NCBI GenBank assembly: GCA_964250805.1 | Contig: CAXUHG010000004.1 | Location: 47,408 to 111,407 of the forward strand | Direction of reading: 5' to 3' | DNA length: 64,000 nucleotides | DNA from: JBBQVS01 sp964250805 | GTDB lineage: Bacteria; Chloroflexota; Ktedonobacteria; Ktedonobacterales; Ktedonobacteraceae | Shown: one piece after another, positions 25,839-34,825 of the stretch | Layout of the letters: every line of letters starts with the position of its first letter | How positions within the stretch are numbered: position 1 is the first letter of the stretch | Notes under the pieces: generated by a model | Databases searched by the model: none | Seen by the model: only the letters and a program-made list of their open reading frames with translations | What the model was told of the DNA's origin: nothing | Position numbers and translations under genes: made by a program

Positions 25839-26474
25839 ATGTCCAACCCAACACTACGTATCGGCGTATTAGCATTACAGGGTGATTTCGAGGCGCACAT
25901 TCAAGCACTGAAAATGGCGGCCTCGATGTTGGGTATCGAAGTGATTGGAATTCCTGTTCGATTACCTAAACATCTTGACGAAATTGATGGTATAATATTA
26001 CCAGGTGGTGAGAGTACAACCATCGGCAAATTGATGGTTGAATATGGCTTAGATGGTATACTAAAACAAAAGATTCAAGATGGCGTTCCCTTCTGGGGAA
26101 CATGTGCGGGCTTAATTTTATTAGCGAAAGAGACGGATAACGCGCTTGCTGGTCAGCCATTACTGGCTTCACTCGACATTCGCGTTCGCCGCAATGCATT
26201 TGGTAGTCAGCGAGAGAGTTTTGAGACAGACCTTTCGGTGCCTGCATTAGGAGAAGCTCCATTCCATGCCTTCTTCATCCGAGGGCCAGCCGTAGAAACG
26301 GTGGGACCAGAGGTGGAAGTGCTGGCGAAGCTCGACGACGGAACCATCGTCGCCGTCCGTGAAGGAACTCTGCTAGGGACCGCGTTTCACCCGGAGGTTG
26401 CGATAGCCGAAGGCCAGAGAGACCCACGTTTTCATCATTACTTTCTCCGTATAGTACAGAGCGTCGCCTCGTAG
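25839..26474 (+). CDS. pdxT: pyridoxal 5'-phosphate synthase glutaminase subunit
   Basis: 211 residues. Class I glutamine amidotransferase: IGVLALQGDFEAHI at the N-terminus, ILPGGESTTIGKL (oxyanion loop), FWGTCAGLILLAKE with the nucleophile Cys, and GTAFHPEVA with the His/Glu pair. It releases ammonia from glutamine and channels it to PdxS. The frame ends at TAG 26472-26474, which is the head (GTAG) of a C-type REP unit. Length and C-terminus (HHYFLRIV) are complete for the family. Confidence 0.97.
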   Translation: MSNPTLRIGVLALQGDFEAHIQALKMAASMLGIEVIGIPVRLPKHLDEIDGIILPGGESTTIGKLMVEYGLDGILKQKIQDGVPFWGTCAGLILLAKETDNALAGQPLLASLDIRVRRNAFGSQRESFETDLSVPALGEAPFHAFFIRGPAVETVGPEVEVLAKLDDGTIVAVREGTLLGTAFHPEVAIAEGQRDPRFHHYFLRIVQSVAS

Positions 26475-26569
26475 GGGTCTGATTTATCACACCCAATACA
26501 TCGTACTCATGATGTAAGGTCTGATTGATTCTACCCACGATGCCTGTAGGGGTCTGATTTATCACACCC
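26470..26569 (+). repeat. three tandem C-type REP units between pdxT and the next gene
   Basis: Units begin at 26471 (gtaggggtctgatttatcac), 26515 (gtaaggtctgattgattcta, diverged) and 26546 (gtaggggtctgatttatcac), each ending ACCC and all in the same direction. The stem GGGT/ACCC differs from the GGAC/GTCC stem of A and B types. Confidence 0.75.
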
Positions 26570-26586
26570 GCGACGCAGGAGCAACG

Positions 26587-27633
26587 ATGATACGACCGGT
26601 CCTGTTTGTGGATTTACCGGGCATCATCTACGCCATTGACCGCCGCGCTCGCAGCAGGCAACACGAGTTTGCGAACTTCGTCTGCTGGCTAGAGCCGGTG
26701 GAGGACGCCATCACTCCGTCACCGCTTATAAGAAACATTCTTCCAATCACACCATCTTCGCGCACATGGATTTGTGAAGACCACTGGCGCTTGTTAGGCT
26801 TCGCACAGATGCGGGAGCGACCATCACGTACCGCCTGGGATATGTCCTATCTGGCCTCTATCGTACAACGCAGTCCCGCCGCATCCAGCGAGGAGGATGT
26901 GCTGATCGCTCTGCTCGAATACATGGCAGAGATGGCGGCGACACACGGTATTCTACGTATTTTTGCAAAAGTTGAGGACGAAGTGCCAGAGCTTGGCCTG
27001 TTCCAACGCTCTGGCTTTCAACGCTACGCCCGCGAACTCACCTATGTCTATCAACAAGGTGCATTAAGCGGACTCGACGAGCCTCCACTATCATCGCTGC
27101 GCCGCTGGAATCGCCACTACGCGTGGGGATTGCACCAGTTGTACCGCTCGGTCACTCCGCAACGGGTGCAGATGGCGGAACTGCTGGAGAGCAGCGAGGA
27201 ATATGCGAAACTCCACGTTGGCACGCAACAGCTCTTCTCTAACCGGAACGAGAATTACGTCTGTGATGTCGGCGTGCGTTTAGGAGCCTGGTTGCGGCTC
27301 TGTCGAGGTCAAGGCTCGACTCCGCACCGACTCTTTATACAGGTGCATCCTGAACATGTTGACCTTGCGGAACCGCTTTTGCGTTTCGGCATGCGACGGC
27401 TTCAGGAAAACGACATACGCCCGATCTATTGTATGGTAAGGGAGTATGATTCTTCTGTTATCACCGCCCTACGCAATAGCGGATTTGAGCAGACCTTGAC
27501 CAAAGACCTGCTCGTGCGACACATGGCCTTACTCGCCATGCGTCAAAGCACCGTCCCCCTGCTAGAGCAACGTGCGGTCTATGGCTTGAAAGGTCTGGGG
27601 ACGGTCAATTCACGCCAAAAAACTATGAGGTGA
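26587..27633 (+). CDS. GNAT-fold acetyltransferase, two-domain
   Basis: 348 residues; RBS ggag. Two GNAT-like halves: the first (about 1-155) has WDMSYLASIVQR, then LLEYMAEMAATHGILRIFAKVEDEVPELGLFQRSGFQRYARELTYVY, the usual helix-beta end of the fold with the F-x-x-x-G-F pattern. The second (about 200-320) repeats this with AEPLLRFGMRRLQENDIRPIYCMVREYDSSVITALRNSGFEQ. The acetyl-CoA loop (Q/R-x-x-G-x-A) is not clear in either, so activity is uncertain. It sits 10 bp before the R3H ATPase gene and is likely cotranscribed with it. Confidence 0.7.
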   Translation: MIRPVLFVDLPGIIYAIDRRARSRQHEFANFVCWLEPVEDAITPSPLIRNILPITPSSRTWICEDHWRLLGFAQMRERPSRTAWDMSYLASIVQRSPAASSEEDVLIALLEYMAEMAATHGILRIFAKVEDEVPELGLFQRSGFQRYARELTYVYQQGALSGLDEPPLSSLRRWNRHYAWGLHQLYRSVTPQRVQMAELLESSEEYAKLHVGTQQLFSNRNENYVCDVGVRLGAWLRLCRGQGSTPHRLFIQVHPEHVDLAEPLLRFGMRRLQENDIRPIYCMVREYDSSVITALRNSGFEQTLTKDLLVRHMALLAMRQSTVPLLEQRAVYGLKGLGTVNSRQKTMR

Positions 27634-27643
27634 ACAACTGCCT

Positions 27644-29578
27644 ATGCAACATGTGATCACTGACGATCTGAACGCTCTGCTGGCTGCCCTTCCGCCGAGC
27701 ATTCGCGAGGCGGTCTATCGGCTCGAAAACCGAAGCGAACTGCTGGAGATCGTAATGGACCTCGGACGTATTGCCGAGGGCCGCTTCCCAGATGGGGAGG
27801 TGATCCTTAGCTCTGAGCCTGTGACCTCGGCTGACCTCGAATATGTGGTTGAGCACATCGGTGAGTTTGGCGACGATAACCGTGCAGGTATCGAACGCAC
27901 ACTGCACCGCATTAGCGCATTACGCAACCGCAAAGGCAAAGTAGTCGGCTTGACCTGTCGTATTGGGCGTGCGGTCCTTGGCAGTATCGCCCTGATTCGC
28001 GACATCGTTGAGCAGGGTCAATCAATTTTAATACTTGGTCGCCCAGGTGTGGGTAAAACCACTCTGTTGCGTGAAATAGCTCGCGTCCTCGCGGACGAAG
28101 CCAATAAACGTGTTGTTGTCGTCGATACCTCGAACGAGATTGCGGGCGATGGTGATATCCCCCACTCCGGCATAGGGCGTGCGCGTCGTATGCAGGTGGC
28201 TCGCACCGTCGAGCAGCACGCAGTCATGATCGAGGCTGTGCAGAACCATATGCCACAGGTCATCGTGATCGACGAGATCGGCACCGAATTGGAGGCACTT
28301 GCAGCCCGTACTATCGCGGAACGTGGCGTACAGTTAGTCGCAACCGCGCACGGTAACTCGCTGGGCAACCTGCTGGTCAATCCGACGCTCTCCGACCTCA
28401 TCGGTGGCATCCAGACCGTGACGCTCGGTGACGAAGAGGCGCGTCGTCGTCACACACAGAAGACGATCAACGAGCGCAAATCCGCCCCGACCTTCGATGT
28501 GGTGGTGGAGCAGCAAAGCTGGGACGAGGCGGTCGTCCACCGCGACGTTGCCGATACTATTGACAACATGCTGCGTGGTCAAGCCACCGTCGCCGAAGAG
28601 CGCACACGCAACGAGGAGACGGGTGAGGTTAGCGTGCGCCGTATCACCACTGGCGGCATGGATGTGCCCTCATGGGGTAGCGGCGGACTGGGTGGACCTG
28701 ATCAGGGCTTCACACCACGCACCTTCGAGCGACCAGAACGCCCTGAACGCTCGAACCGTAATGGCGGACGAGGCGGCAACTGGAACCAATATCGTTCGAG
28801 TGGAAGTTCACAGGATGTGCGTTCAAACGATGCAGCTATAACACGCGGCGAACGCTTTCGTGGACGAGGAGCAGAGTCTCAGCAATTTCAGCCACAGATG
28901 AGAACGCTGGCTCCAACCGGTACGGCACCATCGGAGGTGAAGCAAATTGGTAGCACCGCCCTTATCACGACGGAACGCCCCTTCCTCGAAGAGGGCATCT
29001 ACCAGCCTATCGAAGCCGAGATGCCGGTTCCGCTGATGAAGTCGATGCGCGTCTACCCGTTTGGTGTAAACCGCGACCGACTGGCTGATGCGGCGCGAAC
29101 ATTGCGCGTTCCCGTTGTTATCACAGCGAACGAACGCGAGGCCGATGCGATCATCAGCATTAAAAACTACTACAAACGTCAACCAGAGCGTTTGCAGCAA
29201 GCTGAGCAGGATCGCAAGATGATTATCATCCTGAAAAACAACACGGTCACACAGATGCAGCATGCGCTGGCTCGCCTCTTCGACATCCCGCTCACCACAA
29301 CAGAGAGTGATGGCGAAGGCGACGAGTCAGACGAAGGAGGGTCTCCAAACGACTTGTCTAATCAAGAGTTTGATGACCCAACGAAGAAGGCTATGCTAGA
29401 GACGGAGGACGCCATTCATCAAGTCTTGAACAAGGGCTTGACAACGGCTGAACTCGCCCCTGCCAACGCCTACATTCGCCGCTTGCAGCATCAAATGGCG
29501 ACGCGCTACAACCTGATTTCAAGGAGTCGAGGCAAGGAACCACAAAGAAGAGTGAAGATATTCCGCTCGCGGGATTAA
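27644..29578 (+). CDS. R3H-domain AAA ATPase, SpoIIIAA/Ycf45-like
   Basis: 644 residues. The N-terminal 300 residues are a RecA/AAA-type ATPase: Walker A GRPGVGKTTLLREIA (about residue 131), RVVVVDTSNEIAGDGDIPH, Walker B-like QVIVIDEIGTELEA and ATAHGNSLGNLLVNPTLSDLIGGI, which is the SpoIIIAA/Ycf45 pattern. A low-complexity Arg/Gly/Asn linker follows (about 345-425). The C-terminal part ends with an R3H single-stranded nucleic acid-binding domain (about 585-644, ANAYIRRLQHQMATRYNLISRSRGKEPQRRVKIF). Proteins of this build are common in Chloroflexota and cyanobacteria; role unproven, perhaps RNA binding or spore development. Confidence 0.88.
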   Translation: MQHVITDDLNALLAALPPSIREAVYRLENRSELLEIVMDLGRIAEGRFPDGEVILSSEPVTSADLEYVVEHIGEFGDDNRAGIERTLHRISALRNRKGKVVGLTCRIGRAVLGSIALIRDIVEQGQSILILGRPGVGKTTLLREIARVLADEANKRVVVVDTSNEIAGDGDIPHSGIGRARRMQVARTVEQHAVMIEAVQNHMPQVIVIDEIGTELEALAARTIAERGVQLVATAHGNSLGNLLVNPTLSDLIGGIQTVTLGDEEARRRHTQKTINERKSAPTFDVVVEQQSWDEAVVHRDVADTIDNMLRGQATVAEERTRNEETGEVSVRRITTGGMDVPSWGSGGLGGPDQGFTPRTFERPERPERSNRNGGRGGNWNQYRSSGSSQDVRSNDAAITRGERFRGRGAESQQFQPQMRTLAPTGTAPSEVKQIGSTALITTERPFLEEGIYQPIEAEMPVPLMKSMRVYPFGVNRDRLADAARTLRVPVVITANEREADAIISIKNYYKRQPERLQQAEQDRKMIIILKNNTVTQMQHALARLFDIPLTTTESDGEGDESDEGGSPNDLSNQEFDDPTKKAMLETEDAIHQVLNKGLTTAELAPANAYIRRLQHQMATRYNLISRSRGKEPQRRVKIFRSRD

Positions 29579-29648
29579 CAAGTGTCAAAGACATAAAAAA
29601 CTGGCAGACCGTATGGTCTGCCAGTTTTTTATGTCTTTGACACTTGTT
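29577..29648 (+). terminator. 34-bp perfect hairpin after the R3H ATPase gene
   Basis: Arms 29577-29610 and 29615-29648 are perfectly complementary with a 4-base loop and include the stop codon. The inner part (ctggcagacc-gtat-ggtctgccag then T6) is a classical rho-independent terminator embedded in a longer palindrome. Confidence 0.85.
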
Positions 29649-29737
29649 CATGTCCCTTTTTATACTTCCCTGTGTTCTTATCTATATCATCATGCATGAT
29701 GCAAACCTGATAACATGTTGAGATAGGACGAACATAC

Positions 29738-30326
29738 ATGAAAGACATCTCAGCTCTGCCGACAGCAGGAGGCAAGAATCCCCTAGCAGCAAATGACGAC
29801 GAAGCAAGATGGATAGCAGCAGCTCAAGCCTCTCCGAACGCCTTTGAGCCGTTGTACCTGCGCTATCGAGGTCGTGTCTATCACTACTTACGAACGCGCC
29901 TGAATAATGATGAGGACGCTGCCGACGCAACGCAGCAGGTCTTTCTGCAAGCGTTGAAGGCACTGCCGAAATATAAGCAGCGTGGCATACCCTTCGCGGT
30001 ATGGCTATTTCGTATCGCGCACCATTTGGCGGATCAATCTCTCCAGTCGCAGTGCCAGTACAGTATCGTGGCAGGCACTACCGGAGCATCCAGCCAGCGA
30101 GCAGAATGTAGAGGCGAATGTACTTCAGCAGGAGACGCTAGCCCATCTTCAACGCTTGCTTACAACACTAGACCCATATAAACGCGAATTGCTATCGCTT
30201 CGCTTCGCCGCTGGACTTACCGTCCCACAGATTGCCGCCGTACTTGGCAAAAATCCAGAGGCCGTCAAAAAGCAACTTAGCCGCCTGCTGCAATCTTTCA
30301 AGGAGCAATATCATGACGAACGATAA
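29738..30326 (+). pseudogene. ECF sigma factor interrupted by a frameshift
   Basis: Read in one frame from 29738, region 2 is normal: FEPLYLRYRGRVYHYLRTRL, EDAADATQQVFLQALKALPK, VWLFRIAHHLA. After about 30030 this frame loses similarity, while the frame ending at 30326 carries VSWQALPEH and a perfect region 4 (LDPYKRELLSLRFAAGLTVPQIAAVLGKNPEAVKKQLSRLLQSFK). One extra base near 30030-30050 explains the break. It could be a sequencing error or a real mutation. The region-4 frame overlaps the start of the next gene by 14 bases, as for a coupled sigma/anti-sigma pair. Without the frameshift the product would be about 196 residues. Confidence 0.75.
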
Positions 30327-31539
30327 AGCACAAAACTACTCAGATATATTCGATGAGCAGCGCGAGCCGGAACTGGCACGTCATGTGCGTACCCTGGAAA
30401 CGCTCTACACATCGCATGAGTTACCCGCGCAACTCACCTGGACACGGTTACAACTACAGGCGAGACAGGTTGACACAAAAGCCGCTACTACACCGCAATG
30501 GCGACAGCCCGTCCAGCGAGCCTCGGTACGCTTCAGTCTTGCCGCGCTTGCACTGGTAGTTGTACTGCTCTTCAGTGGTTTCGCATTTGCATTCAGCGGC
30601 GGTGATATCAATGCATTGCTACAAAAAATCCTGTTAGCAGGTAATGGTGGGCAACAGGTTTTCCAGAAACAACAATTTGTCCATATTGGAAAAACAAAAA
30701 CCATTGAAGGTTTCACTTTGACCGTTGAAGACGCCTATGCCGATGCCAACGAGATTATTGTGAGCTATTCTATTACGTCGGCTAATGTAGAGGCGTTAGG
30801 TAAGGGAGGGCATTGGGCATTTAATGATGTTTTGCTCGCAACAAAGGACGATGCCAATATACCCGAATTGCTAAGTAGAGGGACAGAACCCGATTGGGCA
30901 TATTCAAAAAACAATCAGAACAAAATCGCTACAGGTTTGAATGTTGTGTACTTTGACGGTAGCACGATACAGGGCAATCCTAAGAGCATCAACCTCCACA
31001 CAACTGTTACCTATGGTTGCGGAAGTGAAGGAGGAGGACCAAGTTCAGAGACAATCAATGGAACAACGATTGCATTGACGCCAACGCCAGGGAGCGATTG
31101 TTCGGCGAAGGCAACAGAAGTATCGAACAAATTGAACTGGGCCTTTGATTTCTCGCTTCCGTTCCACGCAGGTCGAGTCGTCAACGTACATCAATCAGTT
31201 ACATCAGGCGGGAGAACAATTACGTTAGAGCGCATTGTTATCACACAATCAGAAACACGCTTGTACATAGATGGCTTCGCGTACAGCAACGACCGTGACG
31301 AGTTACATTCGTTACAGTACAATCTCTTACTTGGCAACAAGAATTACAATGAGGTTCAATTCGGGGGACAAGGTACAGGTCATCCATTTGTGTGGTTGGA
31401 GGAATCGCTTACTCAACAGAATGGAGATGCAACTTTTACCATCGTCTCATATACTACGCCAGCTAATGCAACACCTGTACCATATGGACCCTTGTCCGTC
31501 AAAGGTGGTCCGTGGGTTTTCCACTTTGTAATACCGTAA
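30313..31539 (+). CDS. membrane-anchored regulator, DUF4179-like, partner of the sigma factor
   Basis: 408 residues from the ATG at 30313 (RBS aaggag). A cytoplasmic N-terminus of about 75 residues (ARHVRTLETLYTSHELPAQLTW) is followed by one membrane helix (FSLAALALVVVLLFSGFAFAF, about 77-98) and a 300-residue outside part. The latter starts VHIGKTKTIEGFTLTVEDAYADANEIIVSYSI, which is typical of DUF4179-type anti-sigma C-terminal domains. Four Cys are present outside. No N-terminal zinc motif is seen, unlike the anti-sigma-like protein at 2092. Coupling to the sigma gene supports an anti-sigma role. Confidence 0.75.
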   Translation: MTNDKAQNYSDIFDEQREPELARHVRTLETLYTSHELPAQLTWTRLQLQARQVDTKAATTPQWRQPVQRASVRFSLAALALVVVLLFSGFAFAFSGGDINALLQKILLAGNGGQQVFQKQQFVHIGKTKTIEGFTLTVEDAYADANEIIVSYSITSANVEALGKGGHWAFNDVLLATKDDANIPELLSRGTEPDWAYSKNNQNKIATGLNVVYFDGSTIQGNPKSINLHTTVTYGCGSEGGGPSSETINGTTIALTPTPGSDCSAKATEVSNKLNWAFDFSLPFHAGRVVNVHQSVTSGGRTITLERIVITQSETRLYIDGFAYSNDRDELHSLQYNLLLGNKNYNEVQFGGQGTGHPFVWLEESLTQQNGDATFTIVSYTTPANATPVPYGPLSVKGGPWVFHFVIP

Positions 31540-31618
31540 GCGCATATTCTACGAGAAAATGACTTCTTCAAGCGTTCTTTTTTATTGGGAGAAGATTACG
31601 TTTGAAGGAGTTATTTTC

Positions 31619-32755
31619 ATGAAAGTACTTCCACGTATGCGGTGGAAACTGTTCGCTCTCGCTACGATTGTTGTCCTTCTAGTAGGCATGCTGTTCGCCT
31701 TCACCCAACAGCCTATCCATTCGGCACAGGCCACCTACGCGCACCGTGCCACAACCGCAGCAAGCACTCCCTACAAAGTCCTGTTCGACAATGCCCACGC
31801 GGAAACGGCGGGCAATGCCGATTGGGTAATCAGTTCCAGCCAGCCCAATCCACTCAAGGAAAATCCTAATCCGCAGGTGGAGACCGACTGGACGGGTGGC
31901 ATTAGTTCGTGGGGTGTGGCACTGCAAAAAACTGGTCGCTATAGCCTAATGACCAACACCAGCACCATCACCTATGGCAACACCAGCAATCCGCTTGACC
32001 TGAGCAATTTTAACGCGTTCATTCTCCCAGAACCGAACACGCTCTTCACATCAAGCGAAAAGACCGCGATACTCACGTTTGTCCACAACGGCGGCGGCCT
32101 GTTCATGGTTGCCGATCACAATGGTAGCGACCGTAACAATGACGGTTACGACTCGCTGCATATCTTCAACGATCTGATGAACAACGGTGGCGTCGGCAAC
32201 GATCCCTTCGGCATTCAATTTGATGTTGCGGATATCGCGCACGATTATCCTGGCGTTGATACACCCAATTCCGACCCAATTTTACGGGGACCATTTGGAA
32301 CGGGTACCACCAGTTTGATCGATGCGGGCACTACCGAGACCATCAGCCCAACCGACAATCCCAACGTTGTAGGCGTCGTCTATACCACCGGCTCCTCTAA
32401 CACTGGTACAACGGGCGTCTTCATCTCGCGTAGCACCTATGGCTCTGGTCGCGTCGTTGCGACTGGCGATAGCTCCGCTATCGACGATGGTACCTGTGAG
32501 TCTGGTAACAAGTGCTACAACGGCTGGGGCGACTCAGGCGCACAAAATGGTGTGCTGTATCCCAATGCAACCGAGTGGCTTGCAAGCGGTGGCACAACAA
32601 GTCCAACGCCAACCGTCACCGCGACAACGACTACCACTGCGACGGTAACGGCTACCGCGACGACTGCACCCTCGCCCACAGCGACGGATGTACCACCTAC
32701 TCCAACGCCAACGGACACTCCAACTCCCACCTGTGATTGGTGGTGGTGTTTCTAA
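31619..32755 (+). CDS. secreted protein with DUF4350/ThuA-like domain and Thr/Pro-rich tail
   Basis: 378 residues from the ATG at 31619 (RBS gaaggag). Signal peptide: RWKLFALATIVVLLVGMLFAFTQQPIHSAQA. The body has VLFDNAHAETAGNADWVIS at the start, FNAFILPEPNTLFTSSEKTAILTFVHNGGGLFMVADHNGSDRNNDG, and GSGRVVATGDSSAIDDG, matching the glutamine-amidotransferase-like fold that removes N-terminal secreted domains in GldG/DUF4350 proteins. A 60-residue Thr/Pro/Ala linker (repeats of TPT, TAT) ends the protein with CDWWWCF. Such a linker normally joins a second domain, e.g. a carbohydrate-binding module; here almost nothing follows, so a domain may have been lost. It follows the regulator by 79 bp. Confidence 0.7.
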   Translation: MKVLPRMRWKLFALATIVVLLVGMLFAFTQQPIHSAQATYAHRATTAASTPYKVLFDNAHAETAGNADWVISSSQPNPLKENPNPQVETDWTGGISSWGVALQKTGRYSLMTNTSTITYGNTSNPLDLSNFNAFILPEPNTLFTSSEKTAILTFVHNGGGLFMVADHNGSDRNNDGYDSLHIFNDLMNNGGVGNDPFGIQFDVADIAHDYPGVDTPNSDPILRGPFGTGTTSLIDAGTTETISPTDNPNVVGVVYTTGSSNTGTTGVFISRSTYGSGRVVATGDSSAIDDGTCESGNKCYNGWGDSGAQNGVLYPNATEWLASGGTTSPTPTVTATTTTTATVTATATTAPSPTATDVPPTPTPTDTPTPTCDWWWCF

Positions 32756-32764
32756 TTTGTAGAA

Positions 32765-32828
32765 AGTCATTCTGCAAACATTCCCCCCGCTGTTCGTGAA
32801 CAGCGGGGGGAATGTTTGCAGAATGACT
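32765..32828 (+). terminator. 31-bp perfect hairpin
   Basis: Arms 32765-32795 and 32798-32828 are perfectly complementary with a two-base centre. It begins ten bases after the stop of the secreted protein and precedes the kinase promoter. Confidence 0.8.
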
Positions 32829-32840
32829 CCTATCTCCACA

Positions 32841-32868
32841 TTGCATGCTTGCTCAACCATGATATACT
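32841..32868 (+). promoter_or_regulatory. promoter of the histidine kinase gene
   Basis: TTGCAT (32841-32846), 16 bases, TATACT (32863-32868); start codon 40 bases further on. Confidence 0.5.
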
Positions 32869-32907
32869 ATGACGAAGAAAGAGCTTCTTAGTATTTGAGG
32901 GCATACA

Positions 32908-34725
32908 ATGCAAGAAACTGCGCCATATCTGGAATTTGACAAGCGGCTCACAAAGGTTGTGATTGCCCTTTGCACATCTTTACGCTTCCAGCAGGGTGCA
33001 TTATATACGCATGAGCAGGAAGACACCTTCTTTGTTCGTACCACCGCTGGTTTTTCGCCCCAACAGGAGAAATATCTTCAGCTCCATCCGCTGCCAACGC
33101 ATATAATCACCTCGGTCCAACTCGATGCAGTACATAAGCATAATTTCTACATTCTGCCTCCTACCTCGTATGTATGGCAACAGCCCACATTTGCCGAGGG
33201 ATTTTCGCAAGAGGGCAATGCGCGAGATGCAATTCTTGTTCCGTTGACGAGTGCCAAGCAGACGCCACTGGGCATGCTTCTTCTCTGTCGCCCTTATAGC
33301 GAATTGGAGCTAACCGACGAGGCATTGTTGTTCCTCGAAGTGTTCGCGGAGCAGGCGGCAATGGTCATCGAAGAGGAGCGGCTACATAAAGAGGCGCAAC
33401 AGAACAACGAAGAGCGGAGCGCGTTGATAGAAATTAGCCGCGCCCTCTTCGCTCCCAACGCATTACGTGACCTGCAGAACGTATACCAGACTATTTATGA
33501 GCAAGTGTGCAAATTGATGCCCGTTGACGCTTTTTTTATTTCACGCTACAACTATCAAGATTCAACCATGACAATGGACTTCCTCATCGACGAAGGCGTC
33601 CCATACCCACCTTTTCCCTATGCTTCGATTCCCTTGTGGATTGACAAGCTTCTCTCCAAAGAAATGCGTACCTACGTCTTTGGGACGGCTGAAGAATACG
33701 ATGCGTTCGCCAATCAAAACCGTCGTACTCCCGAACAGAAGAGAAGAGATGTATTCGGCAACAATCGCCCTTCACAATCGCTGCTGTTTGTGCCTATCTT
33801 CTACGACAATGAGCTGATTGGTGTCCTTTCTGCGCAAAGTTACCAGCGTCACGTCTATACACAACGACATTTAACGTTGCTCGAAGAGATTGGTATACAG
33901 GCTGGCATAGCCTTGAGCAACGCGCTTCTCTATGCGAAGCTAGGCGAGGCACTACAGGAGGCGCAGAAATCCGAACACCTCACAAACAACTTTCTCATGG
34001 TTGCCTCGCATGAGCTACGGACTCCGCTAACCTCTGTGCAGGGCTACCTTGAATTGCTTACCACGTATGCAAAAACGCTTGATAACGAGACGAAACAGCA
34101 TTTTGTAGACCTTGCAAGCCACGCCTGTGAAGAACTAGTGTTGCTCCTCGGCAATGTCATGGACACTAGTCGTATTGATTATGAGCGTATGCACCTTCAA
34201 ATCGAGCGTGTTTCTGTGCGTCATGCTTTCCGACACATTGCGGAAATTCTTGAACCGGCGTTTTCGATGGAGAAACGTGCGCTACAGATGGACATTGACG
34301 AGCACTTGTATGTTCAGGCCGACGACCTGCGTCTACGACAGATTCTGCTCAATCTGGTGGGAAATGCGCTCAAGTATGCTCCATTCTCGAACGTGGCAAT
34401 CACAGCAACAAGTACAGAACGCATCGTTGTCGAACAGCGTTTACGCCCAGCGCAATTAGTACTTCCAGTAACATCAACCGCGTCGCACTTCGTTCTACTA
34501 GGCGTGCGCGATTGGGGAACGGGCATTGCGCAAGAGAACATGAGTCGCCTCTTTACTAAATTTGGGCGTCTGGAAAGTGCCATAAACAGCATGCAACGCG
34601 GCGCGGGGCTTGGTCTATATCTCTGCCGACAACTGGCGGAGGCAATGCATGGACAAATATGGGTCGAGAGTTCGGGTATTGCGGGAGAGGGTACAACATT
34701 TTTCTTGGCACTACCATTGGGATAA
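32908..34725 (+). CDS. GAF-domain sensor histidine kinase
   Basis: 605 residues; RBS gaggg. Two GAF domains are likely, about 15-160 (VIALCTSLRFQQGALYT ... LFLEVFAEQAAMVIEEERL) and 170-345 (VYQTIYEQVCKLMPVDAFFISRYN ... LLEEIGIQAGIALSNALLY). HisKA is at about 360-425 with the phospho-acceptor His near 368 (FLMVASHELRTPLTSVQGYLELL). The ATPase domain shows LRQILLNLVGNALKYAPFSN (N box), VRDWGTGIA (G1), LFTKFGRLES (F box) and GAGLGLYLCRQLAEAMHG (G2). No membrane helix, so it is a soluble kinase. No response regulator is adjacent; the one at 63539 is far away. Confidence 0.93.
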   Translation: MQETAPYLEFDKRLTKVVIALCTSLRFQQGALYTHEQEDTFFVRTTAGFSPQQEKYLQLHPLPTHIITSVQLDAVHKHNFYILPPTSYVWQQPTFAEGFSQEGNARDAILVPLTSAKQTPLGMLLLCRPYSELELTDEALLFLEVFAEQAAMVIEEERLHKEAQQNNEERSALIEISRALFAPNALRDLQNVYQTIYEQVCKLMPVDAFFISRYNYQDSTMTMDFLIDEGVPYPPFPYASIPLWIDKLLSKEMRTYVFGTAEEYDAFANQNRRTPEQKRRDVFGNNRPSQSLLFVPIFYDNELIGVLSAQSYQRHVYTQRHLTLLEEIGIQAGIALSNALLYAKLGEALQEAQKSEHLTNNFLMVASHELRTPLTSVQGYLELLTTYAKTLDNETKQHFVDLASHACEELVLLLGNVMDTSRIDYERMHLQIERVSVRHAFRHIAEILEPAFSMEKRALQMDIDEHLYVQADDLRLRQILLNLVGNALKYAPFSNVAITATSTERIVVEQRLRPAQLVLPVTSTASHFVLLGVRDWGTGIAQENMSRLFTKFGRLESAINSMQRGAGLGLYLCRQLAEAMHGQIWVESSGIAGEGTTFFLALPLG

Positions 34726-34750
34726 ATTTTTACATTTTCCGTAATCTTTA

Positions 34751-34779
34751 TTGACAATTGACGATAAGACAAGTACAAT
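34751..34779 (+). promoter_or_regulatory. near-consensus promoter of the MazF-type toxin operon
   Basis: TTGACA (34751-34756), 17 bases, TACAAT (34774-34779). It is 47 bases before the first gene. Confidence 0.7.
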
Positions 34780-34825
34780 GGAGAGAGAAGAGATAAGAGT
34801 CATCTTGTAAATAGGAGGCATCTTC

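Noticed and set aside
28428..28841. Long frames overlapping the R3H ATPase, SdhA and Rad50 genes in other phases
   Set aside because: They have no family similarity, no ribosome sites and lie within strongly conserved genes.
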